DNA of 64,000 bases from Clostridiales bacterium (GTDB lineage Bacteria; Bacillota; Clostridia; Saccharofermentanales; Saccharofermentanaceae): positions 62,001 to 126,000 of the forward strand of contig JAGAXM010000006.1 of the NCBI GenBank assembly GCA_017940895.1, given 5' to 3'. Below the pieces are notes generated by a model. That model was not told the DNA's origin and searched no databases. It saw nothing but the letters and a program-made list of their open reading frames with translations. Positions 25,972 through 33,788 of the stretch are shown here, piece by piece. The translations under genes and the position numbers were made by a program. Numbering within the stretch: position 1 is the stretch's first letter; every line of letters starts with the position of its first letter.

Positions 25972-26475
25972 TTAAGCCTCGGGAACCTTAAATGTCATGA
26001 TGACGAACACCTGGATTCCTTCTCCCTTACCGAAGCCTGTAAGACCTTCTCCGGTAGTCGCGGTAAGTCCCACGTGCGAAGGATCGATACCGAGAAGATC
26101 TGCGACTGACTTCTTGATCGAAGGTATATGCTCTTTAAGCTTAGGACGGAGGCACTCGACAGTCATGGATACATGAACGATCTTCGCGTCTCCCATATAT
26201 TTCAAAGCTTCTTCAAGATAAACACGCGAATCCTTTATTCCCTGCTCGAGGCAGATCTTATCCGCAGCGCCTCCGAGGATATTTACGCCCGTATATCCCG
26301 ATACCGCATTGGTTATCGCATGTAAGATAACGTCTCCGTCGGAGTTCGCGAGGAACTGTCTGTCATGCGGGACCTTATATCCACCGAGCATGATACCGTT
26401 CGAAGAAGGATCATATATATCCTCCGTGAATCTGTGACTGTCCTGTCCTATCGTTGTCAGATATGCGTATTCCAT
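25972..26475 (-). CDS. ispF: 2-C-methyl-D-erythritol 2,4-cyclodiphosphate synthase
   Basis: 167 aa from ATG 26475 (GAGGTG just upstream); a GTG two codons earlier, overlapping the previous stop, is an alternative. Metal ligands are visible as the DSH of IGQDSHRF and the His of DGDVILHAI, and the C-terminus has TATTGEGLTGFGKGEGI as in IspF. It makes the cyclic diphosphate intermediate of the MEP pathway, two steps after IspD. It sits in a tight minus-strand run with a lipoprotein gene upstream and the DUF2142 gene 3 bp downstream. Confidence 0.95.
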   Translation of the reverse strand: MEYAYLTTIGQDSHRFTEDIYDPSSNGIMLGGYKVPHDRQFLANSDGDVILHAITNAVSGYTGVNILGGAADKICLEQGIKDSRVYLEEALKYMGDAKIVHVSMTVECLRPKLKEHIPSIKKSVADLLGIDPSHVGLTATTGEGLTGFGKGEGIQVFVIMTFKVPEA

Positions 26476-26477
26476 CT

Positions 26478-27062
26478 TCACCTCAAAAGCATGCTCATAT
26501 CGGGCTCGTATCCGTTATCCTCTATCCACGCCGTTACGTCATCTATGCTCCACTGCTCGAAGTCGAAACCCGAGAAAGTTGATACCCTCACATTATCCGC
26601 AAGAAGTATAAACTCGGGATAGCCGCCGACCTCATACGCCGTGCTTATGGCATCCGCCTCGACTCCGTCTACTGCGATGAAAAGAACCTGTCCGACCAGC
26701 GTCTGTGCGAGGTCCTCGACGCCCGCCATAAGATTCTGCGAACCGTCCGCGTATGACGAATAGAAGAAAAGCACCACCGGGATCTCAGACTGCGAAGTTA
26801 TGCCGTTAAAGTCGATAACATCACGGTACTGTATGCCGAAGACACCTTCGTCCTCTCCGTCCACCTGTTCCCATACGAGTGCCGCAGCATCGGAAGAATA
26901 ATCTATATTCCCGAGATACTCATAATAATCCGAAGCCCCTTCCGGAACACTTACAGATGCGGAAGGAACCGCTCCCGAAGCTTCAGAATCATTGCTGCAC
27001 CCTGCCATCGTGAACAGCAGAGCCGCGGAACAAAGAACGGATACAGCGCGCTTCATCGTCAT
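26478..27062 (-). CDS. Thioredoxin-fold-like lipoprotein lacking CxxC
   Basis: 194 aa. Lipoprotein signal ending FTMAGC, then a Ser/Ala/Pro linker. The rest looks like a thioredoxin fold: IPVVLFFYSSYADGSQNLMAGVE resembles the beta-alpha unit where CxxC normally sits, and VGGYPEFILL carries the cis-Pro. The active-site cysteines are absent, so redox activity is unlikely; a binding or chaperone role is possible. It overlaps the Mrp gene stop by 4 bp (ATGA) and precedes ispF. Fold assignment is by eye. Confidence 0.6.
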   Translation of the reverse strand: MTMKRAVSVLCSAALLFTMAGCSNDSEASGAVPSASVSVPEGASDYYEYLGNIDYSSDAAALVWEQVDGEDEGVFGIQYRDVIDFNGITSQSEIPVVLFFYSSYADGSQNLMAGVEDLAQTLVGQVLFIAVDGVEADAISTAYEVGGYPEFILLADNVRVSTFSGFDFEQWSIDDVTAWIEDNGYEPDMSMLLR

Positions 27063-27904
27063 ATCAGAGCTTCGATCGCCTCCGCGGTGTTGTTAAGAAG
27101 CCCGGATGTGTCCACCTTCTCTGTATTGCCGGAATCGACAAGAGCCGTTACGGCAGGGTCCAGAGGAAGCTTATCAAGAAGCTTGATGCCCGCCTCGGAA
27201 GTCTCCTTAAGAAGAACCGTGTCATCACCGAAAAGCGATATCTTTTCGCTGCAGTGAGGACATTTAACGTAAGCCATGTTCTCGACAAGACCTAAGATAT
27301 TGACGTTCATCATGGAAGCCATGTTGCCTGCTTTCGAGACTATCATGGAGACCAGCTCCTGCGGCGTCGATACGAGGATAAGACCGTCGACCGGCAGAGA
27401 CTGGAAAAGTGTAAGCGGAACGTCGCCCGTGCCCGGAGGCATATCGATGAGAAGCACGTCGAGCATACCCCACTCGACATCGCTCCAGAACTGTCTTACA
27501 AGTCCCGAAAGGACCGGTCCTCTCCAGATTACGGGAGAGCTCTCATCCTCGAGGAGAAGATTAAGGCTGACCGCTTTGATACCGCCTTCCGTTACGGCGG
27601 GAAGGATCCTGTCGTTTCCGTTAACCTCGAGCATACCCTTAAGACCGAACGCTCTCGGGATGGACGGACCCGTTATATCGGCATCCATGATACCGACCTT
27701 AAGGCCCTTCGCTGCAAGCTTATGAGCCAGCGCGGAAGTAACGAAAGACTTTCCTACTCCGCCCTTGCCGCTCGCGACACCGATAACACACTTGATGTCC
27801 GAGAACTCATTACAGGGGATCTTCTCGATCCCGTTCTTCTTCTCACAAGTATCCTGTGAGGTGCATCCGTCTTTATGTGCACAACCTTCACATGCTGATG
27901 ACAT
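27059..27904 (-). CDS. Mrp/NBP35-type Fe-S carrier ATPase
   Basis: 281 aa P-loop ATPase of the Mrp/ApbC group. Deviant Walker A GKGGVGKSFVT, switch region DADITGPSIPR, IDMPPGTGD, and the VKCPHC CxxC that bridges the iron-sulfur cluster at the dimer interface. A short N-terminal Cys-rich leader (four Cys within the first 20 residues) resembles the extension of NBP35-like proteins. It probably delivers Fe-S clusters to apo-enzymes such as the radical-SAM maturase at 46025, though no link is shown. AAGGAG precedes the ATG. Confidence 0.92.
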   Translation of the reverse strand: MSSACEGCAHKDGCTSQDTCEKKNGIEKIPCNEFSDIKCVIGVASGKGGVGKSFVTSALAHKLAAKGLKVGIMDADITGPSIPRAFGLKGMLEVNGNDRILPAVTEGGIKAVSLNLLLEDESSPVIWRGPVLSGLVRQFWSDVEWGMLDVLLIDMPPGTGDVPLTLFQSLPVDGLILVSTPQELVSMIVSKAGNMASMMNVNILGLVENMAYVKCPHCSEKISLFGDDTVLLKETSEAGIKLLDKLPLDPAVTALVDSGNTEKVDTSGLLNNTAEAIEALI

Positions 27905-27915
27905 ACTTTTCTCCT

Positions 27916-28920
27916 TTATGCTCCTATTTTTTCTTCTAACTCTTCGAAAAGTTCTTCATCGGAATCCGCTCCGAGCATCTCAGCATAATGCTGCTGTAAC
28001 ACTCTGATCGTCTCCGCATTGTCGTCGTTTCTGTTAAGTCTGATTCTTAATGAAAGCTTAGCCTCAGGCAAAAGATTTCTTACCTTGCTTACAGCTGCCT
28101 TTGACTTATCTACCGCAGCCTTGGATGCCGCCTTTGAAGTGTTTACTATGCCCTGCTTACCCTCGGCAGCGTACTTCGCGATGAGGGCTCTTTCCTCGGC
28201 GCGGTTCTTCTTCGCAAGTTCGCGCTCCGCTTTACGATGTGCCGCAAAAGTCTCACGGAACTCGTTGTAGTCATTCTGAGTAAGCTGAACTGCAGGCGCA
28301 GTCTTGGTCACGATGGTATCAACCGTACCGTAGATGGAGGAACCGATCTTGTCCGAAGGCATGCGGAAGACTCCGGAGACACTGTTTAAGAACCTTACCT
28401 TCTTGTTGAAGCCGACGATAGCCGTAATCGTGACGATGATGTCGATGGCCGTGATAACGGATAATGCAAACAGGATTCCGAGGCGAACCGGCGGTGGTAT
28501 CGAATTGATAAGCTTCTGTACTGCAGGATGCAGAATGTTCATGCCGAGGCTGCATGCGATACCCCAGTAGATCGCGAATCTTAAGCAGATGAAGCCCTTA
28601 AAGTTAAGTCTGTAATCGGAATAATCCCACCACCTTAAGTGGAAGATCGCATACAGGAGCGCGCCCGCGATGAGCTCGACTGTCGTACAGACGATGGCAG
28701 AGCCGAAGAACAGCAGCGGGAACGAGTCCATGAACGGACGGAAGAACCAGATAACGCAGTAGAAACCTATGCCGTATACCGGGCACAAGGCTCCGTTAAG
28801 AAATCCTCTGTTGATGAATTTTCCTTCTGTAATGCCGTAGTAGATAACTTCCACTACCCAGCCGATGAAGCCGTAGATAAAAAACATCATAAGGCTGACA
28901 TCAAGAGGAAAAGGTAGCAT
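27916..28920 (-). CDS. CmpB-like putative ABC-transporter permease
   Basis: 334 aa. The N-terminal ~150 residues have five or so helices and match the CmpB-type family pattern (FFIYGFIGWVVEVIYYG, NRGFLNGALCPVYGIG, WDYSDYRLNFKGFICLRF). The C-terminal half is a basic, Ala/Lys-rich, probably coiled-coil cytoplasmic tail (residues ~215-330). The family name comes from a loose similarity; no ATPase partner is nearby and transport is unproven. It overlaps the methyltransferase stop by 1 bp (TGATG). Confidence 0.75.
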   Translation of the reverse strand: MLPFPLDVSLMMFFIYGFIGWVVEVIYYGITEGKFINRGFLNGALCPVYGIGFYCVIWFFRPFMDSFPLLFFGSAIVCTTVELIAGALLYAIFHLRWWDYSDYRLNFKGFICLRFAIYWGIACSLGMNILHPAVQKLINSIPPPVRLGILFALSVITAIDIIVTITAIVGFNKKVRFLNSVSGVFRMPSDKIGSSIYGTVDTIVTKTAPAVQLTQNDYNEFRETFAAHRKAERELAKKNRAEERALIAKYAAEGKQGIVNTSKAASKAAVDKSKAAVSKVRNLLPEAKLSLRIRLNRNDDNAETIRVLQQHYAEMLGADSDEELFEELEEKIGA

Positions 28921-29546
28921 CAGGCTCCTCCTTTAACGGACTTCATGACGTGATAACCGCCTTTGATATCGATCGTCTCGCAGTTGCCGAACAGTTCAGT
29001 AAGCTTCTTCTTAGAAGAATCCGCTCCCTGCTTTCTTTGAAGAACGACATAGATAGCGCCGCCTTCCTTCATATGTGCGTAAGACTCCTCATAGAAAGCA
29101 AATACAGTCTTCTTTCCCGCTCTTACGGGCGGATTCGTGATAACTGTATCGAACATCTTGTCTTCGGGGATCTGCGCGAGCACGTCGCTTACCATGATCG
29201 TATCGGGAGAATTGAGATTAAGCTTGGCATTCTCCTTGGCAAGAGCGACCGCTCTTGTATTAACGTCAACACATGTAACGTCAAAGAGAGTAAACACTGT
29301 CTTCATTACTATGCCGACCACGCCCCAGCCGCAGCCTAAGTCGAGAAGGCTCTCATCTCTTCCGGGACCTCTTCTCTTGATATCCGCGATAGAGGATTCG
29401 AGCAGAAGATCCGTACCCTTGTCCACCGAAGCCTTAGAGAAGACTGCGGTATCGGTAACGAACTTAAAGTTGATTCCGTTTATGCGGTAATCAACAAACT
29501 TTCTGTTCGACGGAGTCTCGGGATTAGCTTCGAAATACTGCGGCAT
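28920..29546 (-). CDS. RsmC-like class I SAM methyltransferase
   Basis: 208 aa. SAM-binding motif LLDLGCGWGVVGI, followed by the catalytic NPPV motif typical of N-methyltransferases of the MTS/RsmC family, with an N-terminal substrate segment FKFVTDTAVFSKASVDKGT. Likely methylates the N2 position of a guanine in 16S rRNA. Position 1207 is the RsmC site, but RsmC-like single-domain proteins in Firmicutes are not all characterised. It follows the Gfo/Idh gene by 1 bp. Confidence 0.88.
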   Translation of the reverse strand: MPQYFEANPETPSNRKFVDYRINGINFKFVTDTAVFSKASVDKGTDLLLESSIADIKRRGPGRDESLLDLGCGWGVVGIVMKTVFTLFDVTCVDVNTRAVALAKENAKLNLNSPDTIMVSDVLAQIPEDKMFDTVITNPPVRAGKKTVFAFYEESYAHMKEGGAIYVVLQRKQGADSSKKKLTELFGNCETIDIKGGYHVMKSVKGGA

Positions 29547-29547
29547 T

Positions 29548-30501
29548 TCAGATCATTCTCCTGATCTTGTCGTTAAGTGTCGCGATATAAGCTGTCTTAT
29601 GCCAGGGCATCTCGGGGCACTGAATGAGTCCCTTCTTGATAGCGTCTACGCATGCAAGGATCTCTACCGCATAGGAATTGATGCCTTCGCGCTCTGCGCT
29701 GTCGATGAGCTTACCCTGTGTGTCATAAAGCTCGATCTTCTCGTAATCGTTGATATTCTTGATCTTGATGTATCCGTTCTCGCCGATAACGGAACCGTCC
29801 TTATCGGTAAAGGAAGCTACCGTAACGAAAGATACAGCCAATGCGCCGTCATGAGGAATCTCGAGAACGGTACTGACGTCCTTCTCGACACCGGTCGAAT
29901 ACTTGTGGGCAAATACCGACACGGGCTCGAGGTTCTCACCGTAAATGCTGACTGCAAGATTAGTAGGATATACGCCGAGGTCCAAGTGAGCTCCGCCTCC
30001 GAGCGTGGGATCCGTGATCCTCTGAACATTCTCGACATTGTAACCGAGGTTGGACTGGATATATCTTACGGCACCAATCTTGCCGGACTCGATCCACTTG
30101 ATCATCTTCTTGTGAAGTGGTGCGAAAGATGTCCACATAGCCTCGCATACGAACACGCCTCTGTTCTTAGCCTCAGTAAAGATGCTGTCCGCTTCCTCGC
30201 GGCTCATTACGAACGGCTTTTCGACGAGTACGTTCATGCGGTTCTTGACGCACATGACCGCGTTCTCGTAGTGGAACGTATTGGGTGTGGCGATATATAC
30301 AAGATCGATATCCTTCTGGCGGGTCATCTGCTCGTAAGAGCCCAAAGGCTTGGCATCGGGGCAGTTCTGCTTAACGAACTTATTGGCACGTGCCTTCTCT
30401 CTTGAAGCTACGGCAACCACCTCAATGTCTTCGAGATCCTTGATACTCGCGATCATTCTTGCTGCCATTGTTCCGCATCCGATAATTCCGATCTTGAACA
30501 T
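29548..30501 (-). CDS. Gfo/Idh/MocA family oxidoreductase
   Basis: 317 aa. N-terminal NAD(P)-binding IGIIGCGTMAARM, then the EKPF motif with the conserved Lys (LVEKPFVM) and a GGGAHLDLGVYP segment carrying the catalytic-region Asp and Tyr. It oxidises or reduces a sugar, inositol or dihydrodiol; the substrate cannot be told. AGAGGTGA precedes the ATG. It is followed 1 bp later by the methyltransferase gene in a minus-strand run. Confidence 0.9.
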   Translation of the reverse strand: MFKIGIIGCGTMAARMIASIKDLEDIEVVAVASREKARANKFVKQNCPDAKPLGSYEQMTRQKDIDLVYIATPNTFHYENAVMCVKNRMNVLVEKPFVMSREEADSIFTEAKNRGVFVCEAMWTSFAPLHKKMIKWIESGKIGAVRYIQSNLGYNVENVQRITDPTLGGGAHLDLGVYPTNLAVSIYGENLEPVSVFAHKYSTGVEKDVSTVLEIPHDGALAVSFVTVASFTDKDGSVIGENGYIKIKNINDYEKIELYDTQGKLIDSAEREGINSYAVEILACVDAIKKGLIQCPEMPWHKTAYIATLNDKIRRMI

Positions 30502-30522
30502 TTCTTATCACCTCTGTTTTTA

Positions 30523-31272
30523 TTAATATAATTCGATCATCCCGAGAACCTTGGATATGCTCTCGTGGAAAACAAGCTTTGCCATTCTGTCCGCGCCCGT
30601 TACGTCGCGGTTGATGATAATAAGATTCTTGCCTCTGAACAGATATGCGAGTGAAGCCGCGGGATTTACCACAAGCGATGTGCCGCCGATGATAAGGCAG
30701 TCGGCATTGCTTACAAGCTTCATCGAGTTCTGCCATGCATCCTGGGGAAGGCTCTCGCCGTAAAGCGTAACGTCGGGTCTGATAAGACCTCCGCAGATCT
30801 TGCACTTCGGGATATCATCCTCGCACTTGAAGATATAATCCGCAGGATACTTCTTATGACATCTTGCGCAGTAATTACGAAGCGTGGATCCGTGAACTTC
30901 CTGGACATTTACGCTTCCCGCCTTCTGATGAAGTCCGTCGATATTCTGCGTGATGATGCCGTCGAGCTTACCCGCTTTCTCCATCTCGGCAAGCTTAATG
31001 TGAGCTGCGTTGGGCTCTATGCCCTCACCGTTTAACTTCTGTCTGTAGAACTCATAGAAAACCTTGGGCTCATCCATGAGGCAGTTGATGGACAGAAGAT
31101 ACTCGGGAGTATATGCATCGAATCTTACATCGTGCTGATTATAAAGTCCGTCCTTGGACCTGAAGTCGGGAATTCCGCTCTCCGTGGATACTCCGGCACC
31201 TCCGAAGAATACGATGTGCTCGGATTCTTTAATGATCTGGTTTAATTCTTCGTACTGTGCCGTGTAATCCAT
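30523..31272 (-). CDS. cobB: NAD-dependent protein deacylase (sirtuin)
   Basis: 249 aa SIR2 family, bacterial type. NAD-binding FFGGAGVSTESGIPDFR, QNIDGLHQKAG with the catalytic His in VHGS, and four zinc cysteines (CARC and CKIC, ~20 residues apart). It removes acetyl or other acyl groups from lysines, consuming NAD, in the cytoplasm. It starts just 5 bp after the trpS stop and is likely co-transcribed with trpS. Confidence 0.94.
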   Translation of the reverse strand: MDYTAQYEELNQIIKESEHIVFFGGAGVSTESGIPDFRSKDGLYNQHDVRFDAYTPEYLLSINCLMDEPKVFYEFYRQKLNGEGIEPNAAHIKLAEMEKAGKLDGIITQNIDGLHQKAGSVNVQEVHGSTLRNYCARCHKKYPADYIFKCEDDIPKCKICGGLIRPDVTLYGESLPQDAWQNSMKLVSNADCLIIGGTSLVVNPAASLAYLFRGKNLIIINRDVTGADRMAKLVFHESISKVLGMIELY

Positions 31273-31277
31273 AAGCT

Positions 31278-32366
31278 TTACCCGTTAAACTTGTCCTGCC
31301 AGGACTTGATCAACGCCTCGTCCTCGAAGTAGTTGATCTTCATCGCATCCTTAAGCTCAGCCAGAGTCTTGCCAGCTTCTACGCGTGCCGCATCTGTACC
31401 CTTCTTAAGAACATCAACAACATAAGGAATATCCTTCTGAAGTTCTTCTCTTCTTGCTCTGATGGGAGCAAGCTCATCCTCGAGAACATTGATGAGGAAC
31501 TTCTTTACCTTAACGTCGCCTAAGCCGCCTCTCTGGTAATGCTCCTTCATCTCTTCGAGGCTCTTATGCTCGTTCTCGAACTTCTCGAAATGTTCGGGCT
31601 TGCAGAAAGCGTCGAGGTATGTGAATACCGTGTTGCCCTCGAGCGAACCCGGATCTTCCACTCTCAAGTGGTTGGGATCCGTGAACATACCCATAACCTT
31701 CTTCTTTACCACATCAGCGGGATCCGACAGGTAGATGCAGTTGCCCAGGGACTTACTCATCTTAGCCTTACCGTCCGTACCGGGAAGTCTGGAGCAGACC
31801 TCGTTGGTAGGCAGAAGAGCCTCGGGTCTTACAAGGCAGTCCGTCTTGTAAACCGTGTTAAATCTGTGAACGATCTCCTGTGCCTGCTCGATCATCGGGA
31901 GCTGGTCCTCACCTACGGGAACCGTAGTAGCCTTGAATGCCGTGATATCTGCAGTCTGGCTGATCGGGTAGCAGAAGAAACCTACGGGGATAGAAGCCTC
32001 GAAGTTTCGAAGCTGGATCTCAGCCTTAACCGTAGGATTACGCTGCAGTCTTGAGACCGTAAGCATGTTCATATAATAGAATGTGAGCTCTGTAAGCTCC
32101 GATATCTCTGACTGAATCAGAATATTGGACTTCTCGGGATCGATACCGCATGATAAGTAGTCCAATGCTACCTCGATGATGTTCTCCCTGATCTTCTCAG
32201 GATTATCAACGTTATCAGTGAGCGCCTGTGCATCGGCGATCATGATGAATATCTTCTCGTACTCGCCTGAATTCTGAAGTTCTACTCTTCTTCTTAACGA
32301 ACCTACATAGTGTCCGATATGAAGCCTTCCGGTCGGTCTGTCGCCGGTCAGGATGATTTTACCCAT
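31278..32366 (-). CDS. trpS: Tryptophanyl-tRNA synthetase
   Basis: 362 aa class I aminoacyl-tRNA synthetase. Starts [21 protein letters not shown], with the HIGH motif intact; KMSKS lies near residue 205, and the GEDQ motif ([13 protein letters not shown]) is as in TrpRS. GGAGG precedes the ATG. I see no T-box between it and the terminator immediately upstream (32391-32419), so regulation by tRNA is not evident. Confidence 0.96.
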   Translation of the reverse strand: MGKIILTGDRPTGRLHIGHYVGSLRRRVELQNSGEYEKIFIMIADAQALTDNVDNPEKIRENIIEVALDYLSCGIDPEKSNILIQSEISELTELTFYYMNMLTVSRLQRNPTVKAEIQLRNFEASIPVGFFCYPISQTADITAFKATTVPVGEDQLPMIEQAQEIVHRFNTVYKTDCLVRPEALLPTNEVCSRLPGTDGKAKMSKSLGNCIYLSDPADVVKKKVMGMFTDPNHLRVEDPGSLEGNTVFTYLDAFCKPEHFEKFENEHKSLEEMKEHYQRGGLGDVKVKKFLINVLEDELAPIRARREELQKDIPYVVDVLKKGTDAARVEAGKTLAELKDAMKINYFEDEALIKSWQDKFNG

Positions 32367-32384
32367 AATTTCCTCCGAACAAAA

Positions 32385-32419
32385 AACAAAGTCCCCTTAT
32401 TTTATATTAATAAGGGGAC
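32385..32419 (-). terminator. Rho-independent terminator
   Basis: A perfect 11-bp stem (GTCCCCTTATT with AATAAGGGGAC) and 7-nt loop; on the minus strand followed by TTTGTTTTTTG. It ends the dnaX-ybaB-recR-rqcP transcript, just ahead of trpS. Confidence 0.9.
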
Positions 32420-32457
32420 GTTTTCAATTAATGTGCTTAATTCAAAACTCTTCTGAG

Positions 32458-32523
32458 TTGTGTAAGTTCGCTGAGCGGACTTACGCACAAGCGCAGCGCG
32501 GAGTACGTAGCGAAGCAACTTAC
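32458..32523. repeat. Palindromic element at the rqcP 3' end
   Basis: A near-perfect stem TTGTG/TAAGTTCGC against GCGGACTTA/CACAA (2-nt bulge, 3-nt loop), followed by a second GTAAGTTGCTTCGC-like half-site that overlaps the rqcP stop codon. No U-tract, so not a terminator. It may be a REP-like interspersed element. Confidence 0.4.
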
Positions 32524-32780
32524 ATCAATTCATACATGGAGTCGGCATCTTCCTTGCGGATCGACGGAGCCAGAGACAATACGCGGAAACCTACCGTGCC
32601 GTTACCGAACTCGATCGTAACTTCATCTCCGACCTTGAGCCTTACCGAAGGCTTCGCGGGACGCCCGTTTACGGTAACTCTTCCCGCGTCACACACGTCG
32701 TTCGCGACCTGGCGCCGCTTGATGATACGCGACACCTTAAGGAATTTATCGAGCCTCATGCCGTCATTCTTATCTGCCAT
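32520..32780 (-). CDS. rqcP: RNA-binding S4 domain protein RqcP
   Basis: 86 aa, almost entirely an S4 domain: MRLDKFLKVSRIIKRRQVAN, then GRVTVNGRPAKPSVRLKVGDEV. This size and pattern match RqcP (Hsp15-like, YabO), which works with RqcH on stalled 50S ribosomal subunits in ribosome quality control. It overlaps recR by 1 bp and is the last gene of the dnaX operon. The palindromic element begins at its stop codon. Confidence 0.88.
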   Translation of the reverse strand: MADKNDGMRLDKFLKVSRIIKRRQVANDVCDAGRVTVNGRPAKPSVRLKVGDEVTIEFGNGTVGFRVLSLAPSIRKEDADSMYELM

Positions 32781-33388
32781 TACGAACCTACCTGTTTACG
32801 ACCCTTAAGCGCATTCGCGAGCGTCAGGTCATCTGCAAACTTAATATCGGATCCCATCGGAAGACCCGAAGCAAGCCTTGTTACCTTGATGCCGGTAGAC
32901 CCGAGAAGGCGCGAGATATAAAGCGCGGTCGCATTTCCTTCCGCATTCTGGTTCGTCGCCACGATGACTTCTTTTATCTCAGGGTGCTCCGTAAGCCTCG
33001 CGAAAAGCTCGGATATCGTAATATCATTCATATTCATGTTGCCCACGGGATTAAAGACTCCGTGAAGCACATGGTAAAGACCGTTGTACTCGTGCATTCT
33101 CTCGAATACGGAAACCTCACTCGGAGACTCCACGACACAGACGGTGCTCGTGTCTCTCTTCGGATCCGAACATATGGGACACGGATCGCTGTCCGTGAAG
33201 TTCTGACAGATGCTGCAGCGCTTCGTAAGCCTTCTTGCTTCGACTATCGCGCCGGTTAAAGCATCCGCCTCCTCCTGAGACATCGCCAATATGGAAAAAG
33301 CCAGCTTCTGCGCCGACTTTCCTCCGATACCGGGAAGCGATCCCAGCTTTGATATAAGATTCTGAACTGAAGGGGAATATCTTGCCAT
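32780..33388 (-). CDS. recR: Recombination protein RecR
   Basis: 202 aa, full length. Helix-hairpin-helix region LPGIGGKSAQKLAF, zinc finger CSICQNFTDSDPCPICSD, and Toprim domain starting CVVESPSEVSVFE. It works with RecO and RecF in gap repair. It follows ybaB by 1 bp, the usual dnaX-ybaB-recR order in Firmicutes. Confidence 0.96.
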   Translation of the reverse strand: MARYSPSVQNLISKLGSLPGIGGKSAQKLAFSILAMSQEEADALTGAIVEARRLTKRCSICQNFTDSDPCPICSDPKRDTSTVCVVESPSEVSVFERMHEYNGLYHVLHGVFNPVGNMNMNDITISELFARLTEHPEIKEVIVATNQNAEGNATALYISRLLGSTGIKVTRLASGLPMGSDIKFADDLTLANALKGRKQVGS

Positions 33389-33389
33389 A

Positions 33390-33728
33390 TCAGAAAGGCA
33401 TCTTAACTCCGCCTGTTACCTTATTCATCATCTCCGTAGACTTAGCCTCAAGCTCGTCATTTGCCTGATTGTAAGCAGCTGTGATGAGATCTGCGAGCAT
33501 CTCGGCATCATCCGGATCGATTACTTCAGGTGCGATCTCGAGGTTGTAGATCTTGTGGTCGCCGCCGAGAACGATCTTAACCTTGTCTCCGCCTGCAGTG
33601 CCTGAGATTCTCAACTGCTTGATCTCGATCTGAACATTCTCGAGCTCCTTCTGCATCTTCTGAGCCTGAGCCATGAGATTTCCCATGCCGCCCATTCCGC
33701 CGGGCATACCCTTGAATCCTTTTGCCAT
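33390..33728 (-). CDS. YbaB/EbfC nucleoid-associated protein
   Basis: 112 aa. Gly/Met-rich start (MAKGFKGMPGGMGGMGNLM), then a helical MQKMQKELE segment and the family pattern VKIVLGGDHKIYNLEIAPEVI. Members bind DNA as dimers. GGAGGATAAG precedes the ATG. Located between dnaX and recR as usual. Confidence 0.92.
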   Translation of the reverse strand: MAKGFKGMPGGMGGMGNLMAQAQKMQKELENVQIEIKQLRISGTAGGDKVKIVLGGDHKIYNLEIAPEVIDPDDAEMLADLITAAYNQANDELEAKSTEMMNKVTGGVKMPF

Positions 33729-33788
33729 TATCTTATCCTCCGATAGATTATCTTAATTAACCTGCATATTGTACCATACGGTTCGGCA

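Noticed and set aside
32422..32519. Palindrome as terminator of rqcP
   Set aside because: No U-tract on either strand; a much better terminator is at 32391-32419.
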